A stretch of DNA of 64,000 bases from assembly GCF_000300195.1 (NCBI RefSeq), contig NZ_AMQH01000019.1, forward strand, positions 98,394-162,393, written 5' to 3'. Made by a program: the position numbers and the translations under genes. This document shows, one piece after another, positions 25,816-34,428 of this stretch (the first letter of the stretch is position 1; each line of letters opens with the position of its first letter). The notes beneath the pieces are model-generated. The model did no database searches, was not told the origin of the DNA, and saw nothing but the letters and a program-made list of their open reading frames with translations. The stretch is from Clostridium tunisiense TJ (GTDB lineage Bacteria > Bacillota > Clostridia > Clostridiales > Clostridiaceae).

Positions 25816-26604
25816 ATGATATTTTATTTTTCAGGAACAGGAAACTCGTTGTATGTAGCCAAGAGAATTGCAAAAACAAATAATGAAGAGTTAGTTTCCA
25901 TTGCATCCTTATTAACAAGTGAAAAGGACAAATACGAATATCAATTAAAGGAAAATGAGGTAATTGGATTTGTATACCCTATATACGCATGGGCACCACC
26001 TAAGCAAGTTTTAAAGTTTGTGGAAAAACTTAAGTTAAGCAATTATAAGAATAATTATATATTTTCTATAGCTACTTGTGGAGAAAATATTGGTAATGCT
26101 ATGAAAGTATTAAGTGGAGCTTTAAGTAAAAAACAACTACTTTTAAATAGCGGATTTTCTATGAAAATGCCAAATAACTACATTATAATGGGGAATGTTG
26201 ATAGTAAAGAAGTTGAAAGAAAAAAGCTATTAGAAGCAGAAAATACAATTAATACAATAAACAAAATAATAGAGAATAGAGATAAAGGTGTTTTCCAAGT
26301 GGAAAAAGGATTTATGCCTAGCTTATTAACGAATATAATAAATCCGTTATTTAATAAGGGAGCAACTCACACAGAAAAGTTTTGGGCCTCTGACAAATGT
26401 ACTAGCTGCGGAATTTGTGAGAAAGTGTGTAATTGTACTAACATTAAAGTTCAGGGTAAACCTAGTTGGGGGAATAAGTGTACTCAGTGTTTGGCGTGCA
26501 TACACCTTTGTCCAACGGGAGCAATTCAATATGGAAAGGGAACGGAGAAAAAAGGTAGATACAAAAATCCTGAAGTATCCATAAGTGAGATGATTATTAA
26601 ATAG
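25816..26604 (+). CDS. EFR1-type flavodoxin/ferredoxin fusion protein
   Basis: About 262 residues. The N-terminus (MIFYFSGTGNSLYVAKRIA) is a flavodoxin FMN loop, followed by FVYPIYAWAPPKQV and ATCGENIG; the C-terminus carries two [4Fe-4S] motifs, CTSCGICEKVC and CTQCLACIHLCP. Such proteins move electrons between ferredoxin-type centres and FMN; partners are unknown. I choose ATG 25816, after GATGGGG; ATG 25798 precedes that RBS. It lies next to the flavin lipoprotein genes but has its own spacing and no evident co-transcription. Confidence 0.88.
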   Translation: MIFYFSGTGNSLYVAKRIAKTNNEELVSIASLLTSEKDKYEYQLKENEVIGFVYPIYAWAPPKQVLKFVEKLKLSNYKNNYIFSIATCGENIGNAMKVLSGALSKKQLLLNSGFSMKMPNNYIIMGNVDSKEVERKKLLEAENTINTINKIIENRDKGVFQVEKGFMPSLLTNIINPLFNKGATHTEKFWASDKCTSCGICEKVCNCTNIKVQGKPSWGNKCTQCLACIHLCPTGAIQYGKGTEKKGRYKNPEVSISEMIIK

Positions 26605-26885
26605 ATTTACTTGTAAGGGTGAGCAATATTTAACTAATTAATATTGTTTACAATATTAAAATACAAAAACTTTCTTGTAAAAAATAATAATTTAAAAACA
26701 TTACTATAAAATTAACAAGAAATCATGAATATATTACAAACAATATGCATGCATACTGAGATTAATTGTTATAAATTATAATTATATGAAGAAAATTAAG
26801 TTAAAAAAATACTAAAATACTATTATATTCCTAAAAATTCAAGTTTAATACTAAAAAAATTCCAATAATAATGGAAAATTTTAAA

Positions 26886-26922
26886 TTAACATATTGTCAA
26901 TAAATAAACAATATGTTAAAAT
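26886..26922 (+). promoter_or_regulatory. Promoter overlapped by a Rex-like operator
   Basis: TTGTCA (26894-26899), 17-base spacer, TAAAAT (26917-26922). A perfect 12-bp inverted repeat TTAACATATTGT/ACAATATGTTAA flanks ten bases. Inside it, TTGTCAATAAATAAACAA (26894-26911) keeps the TTGT-N10-ACAA frame of the clostridial Rex box TTGTTAANNNNTTAACAA with 12 of 14 positions. The site covers the -35 and spacer, so it would repress. The rest of 26605-26977 is A+T-rich spacer. Confidence 0.45.
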
Positions 26923-26977
26923 TTAAGCAGAATGAAAATTATGTTAATTCATTTATTTTAGGGGTGGAGGGTAAAAA

Positions 26978-28045
26978 ATGAAAAAATTAGCATTAAGTGC
27001 ATTAATACTTACTATGTCTCTTTCTGTATTCACTGGTTGTTCATCAGGAGCAAGTGGATCAAAAATTGCAAAAATGGGAATGGGACACATAACATCAGTT
27101 GAAAAATCTAAAGATCTTGGTGTTGACAAGGATGGAAAAGAAGTTCTTCCAACTGGACAAGTTGATACAATTATTGTAGCAGCTGCTTTTGATAAGGATG
27201 GAAAGGTTGTAAAGGTAACTATTGATAATGCTCAAACTAAAGTAGATTACAATAAGGATCTTTCTCTTAAATCTGATGTTAAAGCTGAAGGAAAAACTAA
27301 AGTTGAGCTTGGCGATGCTTATGGCATGGTAAAAGCTTCTTCAATTAAAAAAGAATGGTACCAACAGATTGCTGAATTAGAAAAGTGGATGGTTGGTAAA
27401 ACTGTAGAAGAAATAAAGGCTATGAAAGTAGTTAAGAAAGACGATTCTCATCCATCAGTACCAGATGTAGCTGAACTTAAGTCTTCTGTTACAGTATCTG
27501 TAGAGGGATATATAGCTGGTGTTGAGGAAGCGTATAAAAATTCTATAGAAGTTAAAGGCGCTGAAAAGATTGGTCTTGGACACAAAGTGTCTACTTCTAG
27601 CTCAAAAGCATTGGGCAAAGATAAAGATGGAAAAGAAGTTCTTCCAACTGCACAAGTTGACACTGTAATGGCAACTACTGCATTTGATAAGGATGGAAAA
27701 GTTGTAGCAACTATAATAGATAATGCTCAAACTAAAGTTAACTATGATAAAGATGGAAAAGTAACTTCAGATAAGAAGGCTGCTCCAAAAACTAAGGTTG
27801 AACTTGGTGATGGTTATGGAATGGCAAAAGCTTCTTCAATCAAAAAAGAGTGGTATCAACAAATAGCTGAATTACAAAAATGGATGGCTGGAAAGAAAGT
27901 TGATGAAATAAAAGGCATGAAAGTAGTAAAGAAAGACGATGCTCACCCAGCAGTACCAGATGTAGCTGAGCTTAAATCTTCTGTAACAGTATCTGTTCAA
28001 GATTATATTGGGGTTGTAGAAGAAGGATCTCAAAAAGCTAAGTAG
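26978..28045 (+). CDS. Two-repeat FMN-binding lipoprotein (PplA-like)
   Basis: Exported lipoprotein of 355 residues: signal and lipobox end at FTGC21. It contains two tandem copies (about residues 30-185 and 195-348) sharing KDGKEVLPT, FDKDGKVV, IDNAQTKV, KASSIKKEWYQQIAEL and VPDVAELKSSVTVSV. The GDAYGMVKASS (S121/S122) and GDGYGMAKASS (S286/S287) segments resemble sites where ApbE enzymes attach FMN in proteins such as Listeria PplA, an electron shuttle. An ApbE homologue is the next gene. So two covalent flavins are likely; attachment is inferred. Confidence 0.78.
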   Translation: MKKLALSALILTMSLSVFTGCSSGASGSKIAKMGMGHITSVEKSKDLGVDKDGKEVLPTGQVDTIIVAAAFDKDGKVVKVTIDNAQTKVDYNKDLSLKSDVKAEGKTKVELGDAYGMVKASSIKKEWYQQIAELEKWMVGKTVEEIKAMKVVKKDDSHPSVPDVAELKSSVTVSVEGYIAGVEEAYKNSIEVKGAEKIGLGHKVSTSSSKALGKDKDGKEVLPTAQVDTVMATTAFDKDGKVVATIIDNAQTKVNYDKDGKVTSDKKAAPKTKVELGDGYGMAKASSIKKEWYQQIAELQKWMAGKKVDEIKGMKVVKKDDAHPAVPDVAELKSSVTVSVQDYIGVVEEGSQKAK

Positions 28046-28096
28046 TATGAACTTTGTTTTAAATAGAGACTAATAATTAAAATAAAATATTTATTA

Positions 28097-28127
28097 AAAA
28101 CTCCCTCACATAAGTGGGGGAGTTTTT
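28097..28127 (+). terminator. Terminator after the flavin lipoprotein
   Basis: A 13-bp stem (AAAACTCCCTCAC with one G-T wobble in the complement) around ATAA, then TTTTT. It separates the lipoprotein gene from apbE, so the two have independent transcripts. Confidence 0.85.
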
Positions 28128-28300
28128 AATAATTAATCTATAAAGGTAACTTATATAGTGGATTTGAGATTAAGTGAAAAATTATCATCTAAAAAGTAAT
28201 TATAAAATAAAACTAAAAACAGTAGATTAGTGACATAACTTTGTTTATAATTGACTAAGCGTGTATTTTACCGTTATTAATAAGGAGGCACAGAATATAC

Positions 28301-29395
28301 ATGAAGAAAATTGCTAAAGGATTGATGATGATACTTTTATTCATGTTTGTTTTTACTGGATGTAAGAAGGAAACAGTAAGTGAGTACACAAAATATACTG
28401 AGAGTTTTTTTGATACTTTTAATACTATGACCACTGTTGTGGCTTATACTAAAACAGAAGAAGAATTCAAAACATATATGTGGAAAATACATAGTGAATT
28501 TGAAAGACTTCACAAATTATATGATATATACAATGATTATGAAGGAATAAATAATATAAAAACAATAAATGATAATGCTGGTGTGAAGGCTGTACAAGTA
28601 GATAAAGATATTATAGATTTAATTATGTTTTCAAAGGAATGGTATAATCGTACAGGTAAAGAAACTAATATTGCTATGGGTTCAGTTCTGAGTATATGGC
28701 ATGATTATAGAGAAGAGGGGCGTAATAACCCGGATGAGGCTAAGATTCCACCTATGGAAGACCTTAAAGAAGCAACAAAGTATACTGATTTGGATAAGGT
28801 TATTGTGGATTTAGAAAAAAGCACAGTATATTTACAAGATAAAAGAATGAGCTTAGATGTGGGAGCAGTAGCTAAGGGGTATGCAACTGAAGTTGTAGCA
28901 AAGAAAGCTCTAAGTGAGGGATTAACTTCTGGAATCATTAGTGCTGGAGGAAATGTGAGAGTTCTTGGGAAACCATTAGATGGAGTTAGAGAACGTTGGG
29001 GAATAGGAGTTCAAGATCCAGATAAATCTATAGCATCTGAAGGAGAAGATACTCTTGATACAATATTCCTTAACAACGCTTCAGTGGTAACTAGTGGAGA
29101 TTATCAAAGATATTATATTGTTAATGGTGAAGTGATGCATCATCTTATTGATCCTAAAACATTGATGCCAGGGAAATACTATAGAGCTGTTACGGTTGTA
29201 ACAGAAGATTCAGGGTTAGCAGACTTTTTATCTACTACAACCTTTTTACTTCCTTATGAAGAAAGTCGTAAGCTTGTGGATAGTCTTGAGGGTGTTGAAG
29301 CTATGTGGGTAATGCCTGATGGAACTATACAAGTAACAGACGGTATGAAAAAGATAATGAAAAGTAATGGTGCTACTGGGGCGAAAGCGGAATAA
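28301..29395 (+). CDS. apbE: FAD:protein FMN transferase (ApbE family), lipoprotein
   Basis: Exported lipoprotein, 364 residues, lipobox FVFTGC20. Uses FAD to attach FMN covalently to Ser/Thr of exported redox proteins. Visible family motifs: FFDTFNTMTTVVAYT, NIAMGSVLSIWHDYR, LDVGAVAKGYATEVV (Mg/FAD site), SAGGNVRVLGKP, WGIGVQDPD, TSGDYQRYYI and HHLIDPKTLMPG. Length is normal. The likely substrate is the neighbouring two-repeat lipoprotein. ATG 28301 follows AAGGAGG. Confidence 0.94.
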   Translation: MKKIAKGLMMILLFMFVFTGCKKETVSEYTKYTESFFDTFNTMTTVVAYTKTEEEFKTYMWKIHSEFERLHKLYDIYNDYEGINNIKTINDNAGVKAVQVDKDIIDLIMFSKEWYNRTGKETNIAMGSVLSIWHDYREEGRNNPDEAKIPPMEDLKEATKYTDLDKVIVDLEKSTVYLQDKRMSLDVGAVAKGYATEVVAKKALSEGLTSGIISAGGNVRVLGKPLDGVRERWGIGVQDPDKSIASEGEDTLDTIFLNNASVVTSGDYQRYYIVNGEVMHHLIDPKTLMPGKYYRAVTVVTEDSGLADFLSTTTFLLPYEESRKLVDSLEGVEAMWVMPDGTIQVTDGMKKIMKSNGATGAKAE

Positions 29396-29401
29396 GATAA
29401 G

Positions 29402-29445
29402 AGTCTAGAAGAATACTACAGAAGTATTGCTTTTAGACTTTTATT
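29402..29445 (+). terminator. Terminator after apbE
   Basis: AGTCTAGAAG and AATACT pair with AGTATT and CTTTTAGACT around ACAGA (one mismatch, one bulge), followed by TTTTATTTT. Confidence 0.75.
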
Positions 29446-29541
29446 TTGGATTTTTTTAAAATTTTATATTTTTGAACATGAATAATAGCCTTAAAAGAAT
29501 CATAAAATAATTCTATTACAGCTAACAAAGGAGGAATTTTA

Positions 29542-29691
29542 ATGGAAAAAGAAAGAGAAGCTGAATTGCATAGTAAGGCTAAAGAAATGATGATAGCTGG
29601 AGAAGATTGGAACAAGATTATGGATGAAACTCATTTAAGGTTAAAGGATTTAAAAAGAATACAAAGGGAAGAAATAACACCACATTTCTAA
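29542..29691 (+). CDS. 49-residue charged protein
   Basis: MEKEREAELHSKAKEMMIAG and EDWNKIMDETHLRLKDLKRI, ending QREEITPHF, all helix-forming and charged. AGGAGG lies seven to eight bases before ATG 29542 and a terminator overlaps the stop codon, which makes a compact complete gene. Family not recognised; short enough to be missed by ORF callers. Confidence 0.7.
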   Translation: MEKEREAELHSKAKEMMIAGEDWNKIMDETHLRLKDLKRIQREEITPHF

Positions 29692-29716
29692 ATAACGGGA
29701 TTTCCCGTTATTTTTA
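29691..29716 (+). terminator. Terminator of the 49-residue gene
   Basis: AATAACGGGA-TT-TCCCGTTATT followed by TTTT; it begins on the last base of the stop codon. Confidence 0.85.
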
Positions 29717-29759
29717 TGCTCGTTTTAATTGGAGAGAATAATCAAAATTTAATAAGTAT

Positions 29760-29950
29760 TTAGATATAAACTTATTAAATAATAAACAAATTCACATTAT
29801 TCAACAACTTCGGAAGGGAATTTAAACTGCAACAAAGGAACTTACATAGGCTGAGAAACTACCATTTAAAGAGAAGGGCAGACTTGAAGTTTCCAAAATG
29901 GTGTTTAACTTAGTTTCAAACTGAGTTGGGGAAATTTAAGAGGAGTAATT
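29760..29950 (+). other. Gene-free segment with imperfect hairpins
   Basis: No ORF with an RBS. Local pairings are ACCATTT (about 29860) with AAATGGT (about 29900), and AACTTAGTTT with AAACTGAGTT just after. The stretch is less A+T-rich than its surroundings. It could be a noncoding RNA or a 5' leader for the MBL-fold gene, but matches no riboswitch I know. Confidence 0.3.
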
Positions 29951-30073
29951 ACATTTAGTAGTTATAAGAAAAACCTTTAAAATAATTTGTAAAAAACTAC
30001 ACCTAATTACTAGTTAAAAGACTTTATAAGGTAAATAATTATAAGATTAATACTTATTGAAAGAGGAGATTGT

Positions 30074-30787
30074 ATGATTAAGTTTATTGGAATAGGAAGT
30101 GCATTTAATACAGAATTGGGGAACAATAGTGGATTTATAAAAAAGGAAGGTGCTATGATATTAATAGATTGTGGAGGAACAGTTTTTGAGAGGTTAAGAA
30201 AGTTTGAGTTGCTAAAAGACATTTCTAAAATATATATAATTATTACCCATACTCACCCTGACCATATCGGAAGCCTTGGAGATTTAATATTTTATTGCCA
30301 TTATAAATTGAAGATTAAGCCTGTAATATATTTCCCAGAAAATACCTTGATTCAAAGATTATTTTCTGTTGTAGGAGTAAAGGAAAATATGTATATTATA
30401 AAAACTGCGATGAAAAATGGAGAAATGGATAAGGAGTTAGGAGAATTTACTATTGAGTACCTACAAGGAAGCCATACAAAATCTATTCCGGCTTATAGTT
30501 TCTATTTAACCTTAAATAAAACTACTATTTATTATAGTGGAGATAGTAACAGAATCTCAAAAGAAGTTATTGAAAAGCTAAAGAAGGGTGAAATTCAAAA
30601 TGTTTATCAAGATATAACCTCTATTGATTATGCAGATACAGGACATCTATCCTTTAAAAAGCTATGTGAAGTTATTGAGGGCTCCTTAAGGGAGAGAGTT
30701 TATTGTATGCACTTGGATGATGGTCTAGACAGTGAAGTTATATTAAATTCGGGATTTAATATTGCACCTTTAATAGCTAGGAAGTAG
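30074..30787 (+). CDS. MBL-fold metallohydrolase
   Basis: A 237-residue metallo-beta-lactamase-fold enzyme: the metal motif THTHPDHIGSLGD near residues 59-71, ILIDCGGTVFERL ahead of it, GSHTKSIPAYSFY, YYSGDSNRIS (Asp ligand) and a late VYCMHLDDG (His ligand). This arrangement resembles RNase Z-like and ribonuclease-related hydrolases, but the substrate cannot be assigned. ATG 30074 follows GAGGAG. Monocistronic. Confidence 0.85.
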   Translation: MIKFIGIGSAFNTELGNNSGFIKKEGAMILIDCGGTVFERLRKFELLKDISKIYIIITHTHPDHIGSLGDLIFYCHYKLKIKPVIYFPENTLIQRLFSVVGVKENMYIIKTAMKNGEMDKELGEFTIEYLQGSHTKSIPAYSFYLTLNKTTIYYSGDSNRISKEVIEKLKKGEIQNVYQDITSIDYADTGHLSFKKLCEVIEGSLRERVYCMHLDDGLDSEVILNSGFNIAPLIARK

Positions 30788-30860
30788 ATATTAAATAGTG
30801 CATAAAAATGGAGTTAATTAGATAAATTTCTTATCCATGAAATAATTTACATTTGATCTA

Positions 30861-30884
30861 TTATACTATATTATTATAGTATAA
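30861..30884. promoter_or_regulatory. Palindromic operator candidate
   Basis: TTATACTATA-TTAT-TATAGTATAA, perfect 10-bp arms, ending 25 bases before the next ATG. A near copy (9-bp arms TTATACTAT/ATAGTATAA) occurs ahead of the ABC exporter at 41365-41386. Confidence 0.5.
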
Positions 30885-30909
30885 ACAATGTCGAATGAGG
30901 AGTGAAAAC

Positions 30910-31323
30910 ATGGATAATTGTCTAAGGCGTGAGGAATTACACACAAAAACTGGAGAAGAATATAAAGCTCATATTGATTCAATTATATTAGACATCCTTG
31001 AAAAAGCTGAAACATTAGTATTTGCTAATGTGGTTAAAAAAGCTGGGATAACTCCCTTTATAATAAATCAATATCCAGAACTTAGAAGTTATATATTAGA
31101 GAAAATGAAAACTCTTAAAGAAATATATTCAATAAACAAAAAGATTGATAAGGCTGTTGCTAGTTTACTTAAATCTAATAAAGCAGTAACTTTTCTAGCT
31201 ATAATTAATAGATGTAAAATCGATTTAGATAATGTATATCATAATGAGTATATAAAAGATAAAATTAGAATAGAAATTGCTAAGCATAGCCAAAAACTAA
31301 ATGTAGATATTAGGAATAATTAA
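30910..31323 (+). CDS. Putative DNA-binding protein (two HTH-like units)
   Basis: A 137-residue basic helical protein. ATG 30910 is chosen because GAGGAG lies about 8 bases before it; ATG 30895 lies before that site. Residues 26-60 (ILDILEKAETLVFANVVKKAGITPFI, NQYPELRSYIL) follow the pattern of the HTH in transposon-associated DUF6262 proteins, and residues 78-118 repeat a similar layout (LLKSNKAVTFLAIINRCKID). No transposon is nearby. The palindrome just upstream may be its own operator. Assignment is tentative. Confidence 0.55.
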   Translation: MDNCLRREELHTKTGEEYKAHIDSIILDILEKAETLVFANVVKKAGITPFIINQYPELRSYILEKMKTLKEIYSINKKIDKAVASLLKSNKAVTFLAIINRCKIDLDNVYHNEYIKDKIRIEIAKHSQKLNVDIRNN

Positions 31324-31403
31324 ACAAAATTTGTAAATATACTTTATTTGTAAGTAAAAATGTTATAAAATATTCTAGGAAAAACATTTGGAGGTGTGTA
31401 TAT

Positions 31404-33266
31404 ATGCTTAGAGAGAATGGAAACATTTCAATTCATACAGAAAACATTATGCCGATTATTAAAAAATGGTTGTATTCAGATAAGGATATATTTGTTAGGG
31501 AGCTTATCAGCAATGGATCAGATGCAATAAGTAAACTTAAAAGACTAAGTTCCATTGGTGAGGCTAAAATAGAGTCTGAACCTAAGTTCCAAATTACTGT
31601 ATCCTTAAATAAAGAAAATAACACCATTAAATTTAGTGATAATGGAATAGGAATGACTGCAGAGGAAGTGAAAAAATATATAAATCAAGTAGCTTTTTCT
31701 GGAGCAGAAGAATTTATTTCTAAATATAAAGACAAGATGGATGAGGCAAATAATATTATTGGACATTTTGGACTTGGATTTTACTCTGCTTTCATGGTAT
31801 CTGATAAGGTTGAAATAGATACTTTATCTTTCGTAGAGGGAGCAGAGCCAGTTAAGTGGGTTTGTGAAGGTGGTACTGATTATCAGATAACTTCTTCTGA
31901 AAGAAAGGAAAGAGGAACTACTATCACTTTGTTTATAAGTGAAGATAGTAAGGAGTTTTTAGAGGAATATAAATTAAGAGAAATTATAAATAAACATTGT
32001 GCTTTTTTACCTGTAGAAATTTTCTTGGAAAATGACAATGAGATAGAAGAGGACAAGGAACATAAGGAAAAAACTCCACTTAATGATGTAAGTCCTTTGT
32101 GGTTAAAATCACCTAAGGATTGCACAGATGAGGAATATAAAGGGTTTTATAGAAAAGTTTTTATGGATTTTAACGAACCTTTATTTTGGATCCATTTAAA
32201 TGTAGACTATCCTTTCAATCTTAAAGGTATACTATATTTTCCAAAACTGAAGCATGAATTTGAAGCAGTAGAAGGGGAAGTTAAGTTATACAATAATCAA
32301 GTATTTGTTGCGGATAATATTAAAGAGGTTATACCAGAATTTTTACTGCTTTTAAAGGGGGTAATAGATTGTGAAGATATTCCATTAAATGTATCAAGAA
32401 GCTTTTTACAAAAGGATAGCAATGTTACAAAGATTTCAAGGCATATTGTAAATAAAGTTGCAGACAAATTAACTGGGTTATTTAAGAATGAAAGAGAAAA
32501 ATATAATGAGTTTTGGAAGGATATTAACATATTTATTAAGTATGGTTGCTTGAGAGATGAAAAATTCTATGAAAAGGTAAAAGACGTTATAATCTTTAAA
32601 ACAATTAAGAGCGAATATGTTACATTAAAGCAATACCTTGAAGCTAATAAGGAAAAACACGAAAATAAAGTTATTTACGTAAGTGATGAGAAACAACAAG
32701 CTCAGTATATAAAGTTATTTAAAGAACAAGGGTTAGATGCTATAATTCAATGCTCTAATATAGACAACCATTTTATAAGCTTCCTTGAGGCTCATGAAGA
32801 GGGAGTTCAGTTTAATCGTATAGATGCAGACCTAAGCGATACACTAAAATCAGATGTGGAAGAAGTAAATGAGGAATTAACTAAAGAAATAGAGAAAATA
32901 TTTAAAGAATGTTTAAATAATGATAAGCTAAAATACTCTGTTGAAAGTCTTAAGACAAAGGATGTGCCGGCAATAGTATTACTTTCAGAGCAATCTAGAA
33001 GAATGGCTGAAATGAGTGCTATGTTTGGTGGCATGGATATGGGGGCTATGTTCCCTCAGGAAGAAACTTTAGTTATTAATAAAAATAATGATTTAATTAG
33101 TAAGCTTATAGAATTAAAAGAAAATGAAGAAAAGAAGGGGTTAGTCGGCTTGATTTGTAACCATGTTTATGATTTGGCTATGATAAGTCATAAGCAACTT
33201 GAGGCTGATGCTATGGCTAGCTTTATAAAAAGAAGTAATGAAATTCTTATGAAGTTAGCAAAGTAA
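31404..33266 (+). CDS. htpG: Chaperone HtpG (Hsp90)
   Basis: Hsp90-family ATP-dependent chaperone, 620 residues. GHKL ATPase motifs: LISNGSDAISKLKRL, DNGIGMT, GHFGLGFYSAFMVSD, GTTITLFIS; a middle domain with NVSRSFLQKDSNV (catalytic Arg region); and a C-terminal dimer domain. A tail SAMFGGMDMGAMFPQEETLV is Met-rich. Normal length. ATG 31404 follows TTGGAGGTG; single gene with terminator. Confidence 0.97.
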   Translation: MLRENGNISIHTENIMPIIKKWLYSDKDIFVRELISNGSDAISKLKRLSSIGEAKIESEPKFQITVSLNKENNTIKFSDNGIGMTAEEVKKYINQVAFSGAEEFISKYKDKMDEANNIIGHFGLGFYSAFMVSDKVEIDTLSFVEGAEPVKWVCEGGTDYQITSSERKERGTTITLFISEDSKEFLEEYKLREIINKHCAFLPVEIFLENDNEIEEDKEHKEKTPLNDVSPLWLKSPKDCTDEEYKGFYRKVFMDFNEPLFWIHLNVDYPFNLKGILYFPKLKHEFEAVEGEVKLYNNQVFVADNIKEVIPEFLLLLKGVIDCEDIPLNVSRSFLQKDSNVTKISRHIVNKVADKLTGLFKNEREKYNEFWKDINIFIKYGCLRDEKFYEKVKDVIIFKTIKSEYVTLKQYLEANKEKHENKVIYVSDEKQQAQYIKLFKEQGLDAIIQCSNIDNHFISFLEAHEEGVQFNRIDADLSDTLKSDVEEVNEELTKEIEKIFKECLNNDKLKYSVESLKTKDVPAIVLLSEQSRRMAEMSAMFGGMDMGAMFPQEETLVINKNNDLISKLIELKENEEKKGLVGLICNHVYDLAMISHKQLEADAMASFIKRSNEILMKLAK

Positions 33267-33301
33267 GTAAAAAAGTGTAATGTAAGAAGTGTAGAAAAGT
33301 G

Positions 33302-33346
33302 ACCCTATAAATCACAAACTCAATAAATGATTTATAGGGTATTTTT
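33302..33346 (+). terminator. Terminator of htpG
   Basis: ACCCTATAAATCA with a perfect 13-bp complement around a 13-base loop, followed by ATTTTT. Confidence 0.88.
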
Positions 33347-33467
33347 ATGCTAAATTGAAATATTTAAAATATTTTTTCTAGTGAAACATTTACTAAAGCT
33401 ATTGACCAATGAGAGATAAAAATGTAAAATAGTAAATGTTCCAAAGATAATAAGTTTAAATTATTAA

Positions 33468-33543
33468 CGGGGTGTAGCGCAGATGGGAGCGCGCGTGGTT
33501 TGGGACCATGAGGTCGCAGGTTCAATCCCTGTCACCCCGACCA
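33468..33543 (+). tRNA. tRNA-Pro (TGG)
   Basis: Acceptor CGGGGTG pairs with CACCCCG; anticodon loop TTTGGGA gives TGG; T-arm GCAGGTTCAATCCCTGT. The D-loop is short (AGATGGG). CCA is encoded (33541-33543). Confidence 0.93.
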
Positions 33544-33546
33544 TGT

Positions 33547-33623
33547 GGTGGACGTAGTTCAGTTGGTAGAGCACCAGATTGTGGCTCTGGTTGTCGTGGG
33601 TTCGAATCCCATCGTTCACCCCA
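33547..33623 (+). tRNA. tRNA-His (GTG)
   Basis: Carries the extra G-1 (33547) pairing with C73, diagnostic of tRNA-His; acceptor GTGGACG/CGTTCAC with one G-T wobble; anticodon loop ATTGTGG gives GTG; CCA encoded at 33621-33623. It follows tRNA-Pro after three bases. Confidence 0.94.
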
Positions 33624-33676
33624 TATTTTACTTAATTTTTTAAAAGCAGTACAAATCAATAGTTAAAAATTATTAT

Positions 33677-33707
33677 GTAGTTAGAGAAGCTCTTGCTACT
33701 TTTTTTA
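33677..33707 (+). terminator. Terminator of the tRNA pair
   Basis: GTAG..AGAG pairs with CTCT..CTAC around AAG, followed by TTTTTTT. From 33708 to 34140 I see only A+T-rich spacer with no supported gene. Confidence 0.7.
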
Positions 33708-34145
33708 TGCCATTAAATATAAGAAATATATTTAATATGAAAGTAAAATATAGAATTTTAACTTAAAGATTTTAATACTTAAAAACTATAAGAACTAGGG
33801 TGGATATTTACGAAAAGATATACTATGCTTTATTATGAAACTTTTTCCAGAGTTGGTAGTAAAAATAACTTGCTTTTTAACTTGTTATAAGATATACTTA
33901 ATAAGTTGTAAGAAATATAGAAATCTTATAGAATAGTTACAAGATATAAACTATTAAGTCAAAGTTATATTAGATATTAGAATTTTAAAATAGAATCCTT
34001 TTTATGAAATGATTCATAAATTATGAATATATCCTTCTAATCCCTTACTAATTAATAATTTTGTTCTTCCTATATGCTTGAGTAGAGACAAAAGCATACT
34101 GTTTTGTTGTGACAATTTTATAAGGGATAAATAGGAGGTAAGAAC

Positions 34146-34229
34146 ATGAAAAAACAAAACATTATAGTAATTGATATAATTACAGAAGATATCATAGACG
34201 AATGTTTAGCTGATGCTATTGAGAAGTAG
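34146..34229 (+). CDS. 27-residue peptide ORF
   Basis: TAGGAGG lies eight bases before ATG 34146; the peptide reads MKKQNIIVIDIITEDIIDEC-LADAIEK. It is followed by a strong hairpin terminator. The good RBS and own terminator argue for a translated small gene, but no family is recognised and a length of 27 can arise by chance. Confidence 0.45.
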   Translation: MKKQNIIVIDIITEDIIDECLADAIEK

Positions 34230-34273
34230 TATTACTTAAATTGAAAGCTGTGAAAAATAAAATCATAAGTACT

Positions 34274-34332
34274 ATAACCTCTTTGCCTATTGATGTTAGA
34301 AACTTTCTTTAGGTATAAAGAGGTTATTTTAT
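34274..34332 (+). terminator. Terminator
   Basis: ATAACCTCTTT and GCCTA pair with TAGGT and AAAGAGGTTAT, followed by TTTATATTTT; it ends the small ORF transcript. Confidence 0.75.
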
Positions 34333-34428
34333 ATTTTAAGGAAGTAAGCTTTGAAGAAGATTAATAATCATTAGATAAAAATATTTCTAAAACCTACTGC
34401 ATATATTTTAGTGAAAGTAGGTGTAGGA

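Noticed and set aside
29840..29865. Thiamine riboswitch suggested by GGCTGAGA
   Set aside because: The other conserved blocks (ACCC, GAACCTGAT, final CGAAGGG) are absent, and the downstream gene is not thiamine-related.
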